From positions 5,633,001-5,697,000 of the forward strand of contig NZ_CP017147.1 of NCBI RefSeq assembly GCF_001741865.1: 64,000 nt of DNA. The letters run 5' to 3'. Shown piece after piece: positions 7,438 to 14,130 of the stretch; the stretch's first letter is position 1; every line of letters starts with the position of its first letter. Source of the DNA: Bosea vaviloviae. GTDB taxonomy: Bacteria > Pseudomonadota > Alphaproteobacteria > Rhizobiales > Beijerinckiaceae. Position numbers and translations under genes: made by a program. The notes beneath the pieces were generated by a model. The model ran no database searches. It was not told the DNA's origin and worked only from the letters and a program-made list of their open reading frames with translations.

Positions 7438-9129
7438 TCATGCTTGCCGCGCCGCCTCCAAGGCGCGTCCGACGTTCCGTGCCAGGACGGAATGAATCTG
7501 TGCGATGACGGCGGCACCTTCGCCGACGGCGGCTGCGACCCGCTTTGTCGAGCCGGCACGCACGTCTCCGACGGCAAAGATGCCTGGGCAACTGGTTTCG
7601 AGCGGCAGCCGCTCGCCGTCGCCGGCGCGCTCGCCCGTGAGGACGAAGCCGGTTGCGTCGAGCGCCACACAGCCGTCGAGCCAGTGCGTATTGGGGTCGG
7701 CACCGATGAACAGGAAGAGGTGGCGCGAGGTGCACTCCCGGATCGCACCTGTCCGGCGGTCCCGAAACGTCGTCCCGGTCAGGCCTGTCGCCCGGTCGCC
7801 GTGCAAATCGACGATCTCGCTGTCCACATGCAGTTCGACATTGGGCAGCGCCGCGATCCGATCGATCAGGTACCGGGACATGGTCTGCTCGAGGGGGCGG
7901 CGCACCACCAGGTGCAGATGCCTGACCTGCGGTGCGAGATAGGCAACCGCCTGGCCCGCCGAGTTGCCTCCGCCGACCAGGACGACGTCCTCGCCGGCAC
8001 ATAATCGCGCCTCGACGGGCGATGCCCAGTAGGAAACGCCGGCCCCTTCCAGCGCTTCGATGTTGGGAATGTCGGGCTGCCGGTAGCGCGCTCCCGAAGC
8101 GATCACGATGGCGCGCGACCGCGCAGTGCCACCGTTGCTGAGTTCGAGGGTGAACGGGGCTTCCGCATCCGCTCCGTGACAGCGGAGCAATCCGACGGTC
8201 AGCGGAATGGCGAGTTCGGCGCCGAACTTCGCCGCCTGATTGAAGGCCCGCCCCGCGAGGGCTTGTCCGGAGATGCCGGTGGGAAAGCCGAGATAATTTT
8301 CGATCCGGGCGGATGCGCCCGCCTGGCCGCCGAAGGCGCGGCTGTCCAGGACCAGGACGGACAACCCTTCGGACGCGCCATAGACGGCAGTGGCAAGCCC
8401 AGCCGGCCCGGCCCCGATGACCGCCACGTCATGGATAGTCTTCGGATCGAGATCCGGTGTGATGCCGAGACAGGACGCGGCATCGGCATTGCTCGGGCTT
8501 CTGAGCAATGTGCCGTTCGGGCAGATCATCAGCGGCAGATCTTCGGGGGCGACGCCGAGCCGTTCGACGAGCTCGCGCCCCTCCGGCTCGCACGCGGCAA
8601 TGACGGTGTGGGGGTAACCGTTGCGGGTGAGAAATCCCGACAACTCGACGATGCCCGGATCATCGCGGCGTCCGACCAGGATCGACCCTGCGCCGCCGGT
8701 CTGCCCCTCCTCGATCAGCATGACGCGCCGGAGGATGAAGGCGCGCATGATCGTTTCACCGACATCCGCCGATCCGATGACAAGCGCACGCAGATGCGGC
8801 GCATCAAAGGGGATCGCGACCGCGCCAGTGTCACCCGACACGACCGACATCAGGGATGGACGGCCCGAGAGCTGATTGGTCTCGCCGGTGAACTGGCCGG
8901 GACCATAGGTCGTGACCAGCGACGACCGGCCGGCTGCGCCGCGCCGGATCGCGTCAGCCGAGCCATCGAGGATCAGCCAGCAAGGGGCGTCGCGGACGCC
9001 GATCTCGTAGACGACCTCACGAGGACCAAAGCGGCGCGGTGCGCCGCTCGCGAAGCGATGCGCCATCGCGATCTGAAGGGCGGAGAGTGTCGGAAAGATC
9101 TGCTCTCGCCGAGCATCGCCGATTGCCAT
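7438..9129 (-). CDS. Cyclic-nucleotide-binding, thioredoxin-reductase-like FAD oxidoreductase
   Basis: In this 563-residue protein residues 15-140 form a cNMP-binding beta-barrel (with GETNQLSGRP in the position of the phosphate-binding cassette). A linker contains a thioredoxin-like stretch (about 150-220), and residues 235-555 are a pyridine-nucleotide FAD oxidoreductase (VIGAGPAGLA, then VLVGGGNSAGQ for NAD(P)H, then GIFAVGDVRAG for FAD). The redox CxxC of true thioredoxin reductases is absent: the matching segment reads SYWASPVEA. It is therefore probably a regulatory or other reductase rather than TrxB. GGAGGT lies upstream of the ATG. An MFS remnant lies upstream; no operon partner is evident. 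Confidence 0.85.
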   Translation of the reverse strand: MAIGDARREQIFPTLSALQIAMAHRFASGAPRRFGPREVVYEIGVRDAPCWLILDGSADAIRRGAAGRSSLVTTYGPGQFTGETNQLSGRPSLMSVVSGDTGAVAIPFDAPHLRALVIGSADVGETIMRAFILRRVMLIEEGQTGGAGSILVGRRDDPGIVELSGFLTRNGYPHTVIAACEPEGRELVERLGVAPEDLPLMICPNGTLLRSPSNADAASCLGITPDLDPKTIHDVAVIGAGPAGLATAVYGASEGLSVLVLDSRAFGGQAGASARIENYLGFPTGISGQALAGRAFNQAAKFGAELAIPLTVGLLRCHGADAEAPFTLELSNGGTARSRAIVIASGARYRQPDIPNIEALEGAGVSYWASPVEARLCAGEDVVLVGGGNSAGQAVAYLAPQVRHLHLVVRRPLEQTMSRYLIDRIAALPNVELHVDSEIVDLHGDRATGLTGTTFRDRRTGAIRECTSRHLFLFIGADPNTHWLDGCVALDATGFVLTGERAGDGERLPLETSCPGIFAVGDVRAGSTKRVAAAVGEGAAVIAQIHSVLARNVGRALEAARQA

Positions 9130-9220
9130 GGGGTGACCTCCGTATCGGGCCTATGTCACGTCTCGTGCGCGACACCATCCGACCAGATGAGGAGCTTGAC
9201 CGCAATCACGCGGGCGCGAG

Positions 9221-9405
9221 CTAGCGCGCCTTCGGCAAGGTGAGCGCGAAGACGAGAAGGCCCAGGAGCTTCAGCCCGAAGCCCGCCCATACGGCGGACA
9301 GCAGGCCGTAGCCGGCCGCAATCGTCGTGCTGCCCGCCCAGGCGCCGATGGCGTTGGCGACATTGAGCGCCGCGAGGTTCATGGCGCCCATCAGCGTGGG
9401 CGGAG
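9221..9405 (-). pseudogene. C-terminal remnant of an MFS transporter gene
   Basis: On the minus strand a 60-codon stretch ending in TAG reads LMGAMNLAALNVANAIGAWA and later ends GLLVFALTLPKAR. This is the typical last two membrane segments of a sugar/drug-efflux MFS protein. There is no start or upstream part; the preceding bases belong to the 3' end of the PLP-lyase locus. I read it as the residue of a deletion or replacement next to the lyase operon. Confidence 0.6.
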
Positions 9406-9489
9406 AGCGCGCAGGTGACCTGCATCGGCCTTGAAATTTACCACACGCATGCAGCCCGACATGCGGAGAATGCGTCAGCTGTTGTCGGC

Positions 9490-10707
9490 TTATGCGCCTT
9501 CAAGGGCCTGGGCGAGATCATCCCATATGTCGGCCTCGTCCTCGAGACCGACGGAAAAACGGATGAGGTCGTCGCCTACTCCCTCAACAGGCTTGGCTTC
9601 CGGCCTGACCGTCTGACGGGCGCGCAGGATGCTCGCCGGATGCATGACCAAGGTCTCGACATCGCCAAGGCTAACGCCCCGGCTGGCAAGCTCCAGGCGA
9701 TCCAACACCCTACGGGCGCCGTCGAAGCCATTCTTGAGACCGAAGGAAAGCATCCCCGAGCCACCGCTCATCTGCTTCCTGGCGATCTCGTAGCCCGGCG
9801 ATCCTTCCAGGTAGGGATAGCGCACCCAGGCGACCGCGCGATGATCAGCCAACTTTTCCGCGATCGTCAATGCGGACCGGCTATGGCGCTCCATGCGGAG
9901 CGGCAGAGTCTTCAAGCCCCGCATGATGAGGCCCGCAGTCATCGGCGATAGCGTCGCCCCTGTCAGGTACCGCAGACCATGACTGTGGAGGTGGGCGATC
10001 GTGCCCCGATCACCCAGCAGCACCCCGCCCAGCACGTCGCCGTGGCCGTTGATGTATTTGGTCAGCGAATGAAGGACGATATGGGCCCCGTGCTCCAGCG
10101 GCCGCTGAAGCGCCGGCGAAGCGAAGGTGCTGTCTACGACGACCTTCGCGCCGACCTTCGCCGCGCGAGCTGAGATGGCTGCGATGTCGAGTATTTCGGA
10201 GGTCGGGTTAACCGGCGTCTCGAAATACACGAGCTTCGTCTTCGGCGTCAGGGCCGCGTCCAGATTGGCAGGATCCGACAGGTCGACCGGGATCACCTTG
10301 ATGCCGAAGCGCGGGATGCCGTCCCGTGTCAGGGCCACGGTGTTCGAGTATAGCGTCTGATGGACGATGATCTCGTCGCCCTGCGAAAGCAGCCCGAGCA
10401 TCAAGGTCCCGGCAGCCGCCATGCCGGTGGCGACGGTGAGAGCGGCTTCGGCGCCCTCCAAATTCGCGAGGCGGGCCTCGAGGATCTCAGTGGTGGGGTT
10501 ATGTTCTCGTGCGTAAAGCTTGCCGCCCAAGGACGCCGCAGCATCCATCTCTCCCATGCTCTCGAAACCGTAGGTCGACGTGAAGAACACCGGAGGCGCG
10601 ACCGCGCCGCCGTATAGGGTCGGGTCATAGCCAAAATGGATCGCCCGTGTCGCGAAGCCGTCAACGCGTTCGTTCGAGCCGGCGGCAGTACTGTTGGGAT
10701 GCGGCAT
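9490..10707 (-). CDS. PLP-dependent Cys/Met metabolism enzyme (methionine gamma-lyase / cystathionine lyase family)
   Basis: This 405-residue fold-type I PLP enzyme has the cofactor lysine K217 in HSLTKYINGHGD, the phosphate-binding GMAAAGT segment (about 95-101) and the YSNT tyrosine near 120. The family includes cystathionine gamma-synthase, beta- and gamma-lyases and methionine gamma-lyase. The SLTKYINGHGDV context and an N-terminal GYDP-YGGAV favour a gamma-lyase releasing thiol, ammonia and keto acid, but substrate is not decided by sequence. It is the last gene of a minus-strand operon after the MOSC and 2Fe-2S reductase genes (33 bp gap). Confidence 0.87.
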   Translation of the reverse strand: MPHPNSTAAGSNERVDGFATRAIHFGYDPTLYGGAVAPPVFFTSTYGFESMGEMDAAASLGGKLYAREHNPTTEILEARLANLEGAEAALTVATGMAAAGTLMLGLLSQGDEIIVHQTLYSNTVALTRDGIPRFGIKVIPVDLSDPANLDAALTPKTKLVYFETPVNPTSEILDIAAISARAAKVGAKVVVDSTFASPALQRPLEHGAHIVLHSLTKYINGHGDVLGGVLLGDRGTIAHLHSHGLRYLTGATLSPMTAGLIMRGLKTLPLRMERHSRSALTIAEKLADHRAVAWVRYPYLEGSPGYEIARKQMSGGSGMLSFGLKNGFDGARRVLDRLELASRGVSLGDVETLVMHPASILRARQTVRPEAKPVEGVGDDLIRFSVGLEDEADIWDDLAQALEGA

Positions 10708-10740
10708 GGCAAGCTCCAGGGGAGAAAGAACAGCGGCGGC

Positions 10741-11694
10741 TCACAGATCCAGGACGATCTGACCGGTGGCTCGGGACACGCAAGGTACGAACCTGTGGCT
10801 TTTGGCCTCCGGGGTCAGCACGGCGTCGCGGTGGATGGGCTCTCCGCTGACAAAGCCGCACTCGCAACTTCCGCAGACGCCATTCTCGCAGGACGAAAGA
10901 AGGGGAACGCCTGCGGCGCGCAGCACGGTCAGAGCCGAAACATTGGCAGGAACCTCCAAGTCGCGCCCGCTTGAGCGCAACTTCATCGTGAACGCCGTCG
11001 GCACGAAATCGGGGTCAGTGTCGGGCTGAAAGGCCTCGAAATGGACCGTATTGGCTTGCCAATGAGCCGCGCTGGCCTTCGTCCAAGCCATGAAGCCCGG
11101 CGGACCACAGTAGTAGAGGTGCATCCCGTTTGGCTGATCCTTCAGCAGGTCCGCCATGTTGATGACGGTATTGGGGTCGTCGTCAAAATGAAGCTTGAGC
11201 GAGCAGCTGGGTATCTCGGCTTCGAGTTCCGCCAACAAGGGAGCGGAGGAGCGACTTCTGGCGAAGAAGTGAAGAACAAAAGCTCGTCCGTCCCATTTCA
11301 GCGCTCGCGCCATAGATATCATCGGCGTGACACCGATACCTCCTGCCAGCAGGAGATGGGACTTGGCTGCGTCGTGCAGTTTGAAATGATTGCGTGGCGT
11401 CGAGACAGCGACGACGTCACCGACATTCAAATTCGCGTGAATCCAGGCGGAGCCGCCTCGACCACCATCTTCTCGTTTTACCCCGATCACGTATTTTGAC
11501 AGGTCCGCGGGGTTGCCCATCAGCGAATACTGTCGAACTCTCCCGTCAGGCAGGTGCACGTCGACATGCGACCCAGCGTCGAAAGCGGGCAGCAGGGGGC
11601 GCCTCGGGTGGCGGAACTCGACGACGTTCACGTCACCGGGCCCGCGGTGAAGGTCTACAACCTCCATCTTCATGATGAGACGCGGGGCAGCCAT
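10741..11694 (-). CDS. PDR/VanB-type oxidoreductase with C-terminal 2Fe-2S ferredoxin domain
   Basis: The 317-residue protein follows phthalate dioxygenase reductase architecture. The flavin-binding barrel has RQYSLMG (55-61), the NAD(P)H domain has GGIGVTPM (118-125) and YYCGPPG (194-200), and the plant-type ferredoxin domain has C269, C274, C277 and C305. It passes electrons from NAD(P)H via FMN to an iron-sulfur centre and then to an oxygenase or other acceptor. No Rieske oxygenase is nearby. The partner here may be the MOSC protein whose gene ends four bases upstream, as MOSC proteins often pair with ferredoxin-like modules. Confidence 0.88.
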   Translation of the reverse strand: MAAPRLIMKMEVVDLHRGPGDVNVVEFRHPRRPLLPAFDAGSHVDVHLPDGRVRQYSLMGNPADLSKYVIGVKREDGGRGGSAWIHANLNVGDVVAVSTPRNHFKLHDAAKSHLLLAGGIGVTPMISMARALKWDGRAFVLHFFARSRSSAPLLAELEAEIPSCSLKLHFDDDPNTVINMADLLKDQPNGMHLYYCGPPGFMAWTKASAAHWQANTVHFEAFQPDTDPDFVPTAFTMKLRSSGRDLEVPANVSALTVLRAAGVPLLSSCENGVCGSCECGFVSGEPIHRDAVLTPEAKSHRFVPCVSRATGQIVLDL

Positions 11695-11698
11695 TACT

Positions 11699-12199
11699 CT
11701 AACTCTCCAGGGGAACGATGCGATCGCCGGGGCGAATGACGCCCCCGACCTCGATCGCGCAGTTGAGGCCTGACCGGTTCAACAGCGACTCGAACAGCCT
11801 CGGTATTCCGAGCAGCTCCTCGATATACTTGCAGGGGAAGTTCAGCCGCGCGCCCCGAAGCACCACGTCCCCGACCTTGAAACGCTTACCGACGAGGTGG
11901 TTCAGCGGGACGCCCCTCGTCGTCAGATTGCGGCGATGATCGGCGGGGGCGAGTTTCAGCTTTATGCCGGGAACCTGCGGCTCCCCGACCTCCAGATGAT
12001 CGAGCACCTCGGCCTCGATCAGAGTCACCTCGCGCACCGCCGGCCTCGCGGAATACGTCCCGGTGCCGACATAATACCGATCGCCTTCGATCCCCTTCCC
12101 GGCGATCAAATTTGCCTGGGACAGCTCTTCCATCTCGTAGGAAGCGGCGGGAGCGATGTGGATATGACGAAGCTCCCCAGACCAGCCTTGCGCGATCAT
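11699..12199 (-). CDS. MOSC domain protein
   Basis: This 166-residue single MOSC domain has KGIEGDRY at 35-42 and two conserved cysteines, C123 in NFPCKYIE and C147 in LNCAIE; the first is the usual molybdenum-cofactor sulfur ligand position. MOSC proteins bind molybdopterin and reduce N-hydroxylated or N-oxide compounds or transfer sulfur. It is first in the operon with the 2Fe-2S reductase (4 bp gap) and the Cys/Met lyase. Its start lies just downstream of a CAAC-TT-GTTG dyad shared with a second promoter region, so it is probably controlled by the divergent XRE-cupin regulator. Confidence 0.85.
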   Translation of the reverse strand: MIAQGWSGELRHIHIAPAASYEMEELSQANLIAGKGIEGDRYYVGTGTYSARPAVREVTLIEAEVLDHLEVGEPQVPGIKLKLAPADHRRNLTTRGVPLNHLVGKRFKVGDVVLRGARLNFPCKYIEELLGIPRLFESLLNRSGLNCAIEVGGVIRPGDRIVPLES

Positions 12200-12219
12200 T
12201 CCTGCCTCTTAGATACATC

Positions 12220-12234
12220 AGACAACTTGTTGCC
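12220..12234. promoter_or_regulatory. Candidate XRE-cupin operator 1 (AGACAACTTGTTGCC)
   Basis: CAAC and GTTG form a dyad with a two-base spacer, 20 bases or so ahead of the MOSC start on the minus strand and about 150 bases ahead of the divergent regulator. The same 15-base motif with one change occurs at 13094-13108 before a second amino-acid-related gene, which supports a shared operator. Confidence 0.5.
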
Positions 12235-12381
12235 CCACTGGCTAGCAGACTTTTCTTGACGCTGCAATTGGAGAGATTCAGGCACCGCCGGCTCGATTGC
12301 GCGCGTGCCCCGAGACCTAGTCACCGGCCAGTAGGTGACATACTGATAGGCTGCACCTGCGCAGTGGAACTGGAGCGGAAA

Positions 12382-12975
12382 TTGCCTCCCAGGGTTAAAT
12401 CGATCGAAGACGTCGCGGTGTCGACCAACCGCGACGCAGCGCGCTCATTTGGCCTTCACATGGCCGCGATGAGACGCTCTCGCAAAATGACGCTTGATCA
12501 TCTCGCGGGCATGACGGGTCTCAACAAAGGATACCTGTCGCGTGTCGAGAGGGGAGAGAAGACGCCATCGATTGCGACGGCGTTGAAGCTCTCCCAGGCG
12601 TTCGCCGTCTCGGTTTCCGCTCTCTTCGGGGAGGCTGTCGACGAAACGACGATACATATTGTCAGGTCGCATGACCGCGCCGCTCCCGCAAACCAGCCCG
12701 CTGAGGCATATTTTGAGCCGTTGAGCCAAGCAGCCGGTGGAGTCGAAGCCTTCCTGCTCTACCCGAGCCGCGACTTCGGACCGGACGGCAGGGTCGACCA
12801 TGGCGGAACTGAAATTATCTTTGTCGTTTCGGGCAAGATCGAGATTCAGTTTTCAGATCGCTCGGTGACGCTTGGCACTGGCGATTTCCTCCAGTTTCCC
12901 GGCCATCTCGCGCACCAGCTCAGGGCTTTGGACGGCGGCAGCAGCGCACTCGTCGCGGTCACCAGGGAGAAGTAG
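12382..12975 (+). CDS. XRE-family regulator with C-terminal cupin domain
   Basis: The product has an N-terminal lambda-repressor-like HTH (LHMAAMRRSRKMTLDHLAG, then GYLSRVERGEKTPSIATALK) and a C-terminal cupin-2 barrel (DHGGTEIIFVVSGKIEIQF, then LGTGDFLQFPGHLAHQL). Such proteins sense small metabolites in the cupin pocket and often control amino-acid or sulfur metabolism. I chose the TTG at 12382, six bases after GGAG; a GTG at 12418 is the alternative. It diverges from the MOSC-reductase-lyase operon. A GTCACC/GGTGAC inverted repeat around 12319-12340 in its leader could be an autoregulatory site. Confidence 0.82.
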   Translation: MPPRVKSIEDVAVSTNRDAARSFGLHMAAMRRSRKMTLDHLAGMTGLNKGYLSRVERGEKTPSIATALKLSQAFAVSVSALFGEAVDETTIHIVRSHDRAAPANQPAEAYFEPLSQAAGGVEAFLLYPSRDFGPDGRVDHGGTEIIFVVSGKIEIQFSDRSVTLGTGDFLQFPGHLAHQLRALDGGSSALVAVTREK

Positions 12976-13093
12976 AAGCCCCTCCGCTTCAGGCTCCTCG
13001 AACCCGCCACACGTTGTCTTGCTGCGGGCTATCAGACCTCTGCCCTCGCTAGGCCGGGCCTCGCTTGACCAGGCGCGTTCGCGATGATGTCTT

Positions 13094-13118
13094 AGACAAC
13101 CTGTTGCCTAACAGGTTC
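13094..13118. promoter_or_regulatory. Candidate XRE-cupin operator 2 with overlapping dyads
   Basis: AGACAACCTGTTGCC (13094-13108) repeats the motif at 12220 with one change. It overlaps a second dyad, AACCTGTT pairing with AACAGGTT (13099-13118). It lies about 40 bases ahead of the truncated ABC ATPase reading frame. Confidence 0.5.
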
Positions 13119-13159
13119 CTGGAGGCGGAACTCATGATAGTGGGGAGATAAATCCTTGG

Positions 13160-13508
13160 GTGCGCCGAAACCAACCTCATTGGAACACGCCTACGGCGGT
13201 TCAGATGATCAGCGCCAACACGTGGTCCGGCGAGGTTCACGTGTTGCGCGACATCAATCTGAAGGTGTCCCGCGGTGAGAAGCTCGTGATCGGCGGGCTA
13301 TCGGGCTCAGGCAAGTCGACGATGATCCGCTGCATCAACCGCGTGGCAGAACACCAGAAGGGCCAGATCATGGTCGACGGCACGGAGTTCACCAACGATC
13401 TCCGGAAGATCCACGAGATCAGCCGCGACGTCGGAACGGTCTTCCAGCATTTCAACCTGTTCCCGCATCTGGCGATTCCCGAGAACCTGAGGCTGGCACC
13501 GATCTGGG
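13160..13508 (+). pseudogene. Truncated polar-amino-acid ABC transporter ATPase
   Basis: The frame matches the AapP/GlnQ group: EVHVLRDINLKVSRGEKLVI, Walker A GLSGSGKST, IRCINRVAEHQKGQI, and the Q-loop VFQHFNLFPHL, then NLRLAPIW. Family members continue for about 130 more residues with the ABC signature, Walker B and H-loop. Here the similarity stops near 13508 and unrelated sequence runs into the tRNA. Family-typical residues are also altered (GLSGSG for GPSGSG, NTWSG for NKWYG). I read it as the 5' part of an amino-acid importer gene lost by deletion. No permease or binding-protein genes remain. Confidence 0.8.
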
Positions 13509-13621
13509 CCATCTTGGTCGAGCCCGAAAAAATCCGCCTCATCGGTAGAAACGACAACTTCGACAGGAACTTGCGGAGCCATGCCGCCGGCCGCGGGCCG
13601 GTTCGCAATTCTGATCGGAAA

Positions 13622-13697
13622 TGGTGGGCCGGGCCGGACTCGAACCGGCACCGGCGCTGTTATGAGCAGCGAGCTCTAACCATTGAGCTACCGGCCC
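13622..13697 (-). tRNA. tRNA with CAT anticodon (Ile2/lysidine type or elongator Met)
   Basis: On the minus strand the 76 bases fold into a complete cloverleaf. The acceptor is GGGCCGG/CCGGCCC, the D arm GCTC/GAGC, the anticodon stem CGCTG/CAGCG around loop CTCATAA, the five-base variable loop is CCGGT, and the T arm is GCCGG-TTCGAGT-CCGGC. The encoded 3' CCA follows the discriminator A. The anticodon is CAT. The GGGCC acceptor and GGTTAGAGC D-loop resemble tRNA-Ile2, whose CAT is converted to lysidine-AT by TilS, more than elongator tRNA-Met. A truncated gene abuts its 3' side. Confidence 0.9.
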
Positions 13698-13822
13698 ACA
13701 CCCCGCGTAACATCGCAGCCGCGCTTCGGGCAAGGCCGGTCTGAGCGCAAAGGCCAGTTTGACGATATGCGCAAAACCATTGGGGCTAACGTCTGACGAT
13801 TTAAGCGGGAACCAATCCGTCA

Positions 13823-13855
13823 TTCCAGGCTCAGGCCGAAGGCCTGAGCCTGGAA
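13823..13855. repeat. Perfect 15-bp-stem hairpin
   Basis: TTCCAGGCTCAGGCC and its exact complement flank a GAA loop. It lies in the 433-bp stretch without genes between the tRNA and the chemotaxis gene, which otherwise holds the repeat at 13872-13947 and no recognisable gene. Confidence 0.75.
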
Positions 13856-13871
13856 CCCATTAACACGAGGA

Positions 13872-13947
13872 GTCATTCTCGGGCGCAGCGGAGTGGAGAC
13901 CCGAGAATCTCGGGCAAGAGATGCTCGGGTCAAGCCCGAGCATGACG
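13872..13947. repeat. Dispersed intergenic repeat with GTCAT...ATGAC ends
   Basis: The element begins GTCATTCTCGGG and ends CCCGAGCATGAC. It contains several complementary CTCGGG/CCCGAG segments, so it can form nested hairpins. It resembles, but is not identical to, the elements at 18164-18278 and 33586-33692 in having complementary outer ends. Confidence 0.55.
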
Positions 13948-14130
13948 TTGCTCCAGCGGCTCTGGGTTCCGGGCTCGATCCTGCGGATCGCCCCGGAATG
14001 ACGGCGGTGGTTCCAAATCAGATCGTCGCGCTCCAGCGCAAAACGCAAGTTCCAGCGCAAAACGAATGCCCCCGCCGCCTTGCGGCAGCGGGGGCGTGAA
14101 GGGCTTCGCCTTGGGGTTAGGCCGCCGGTC

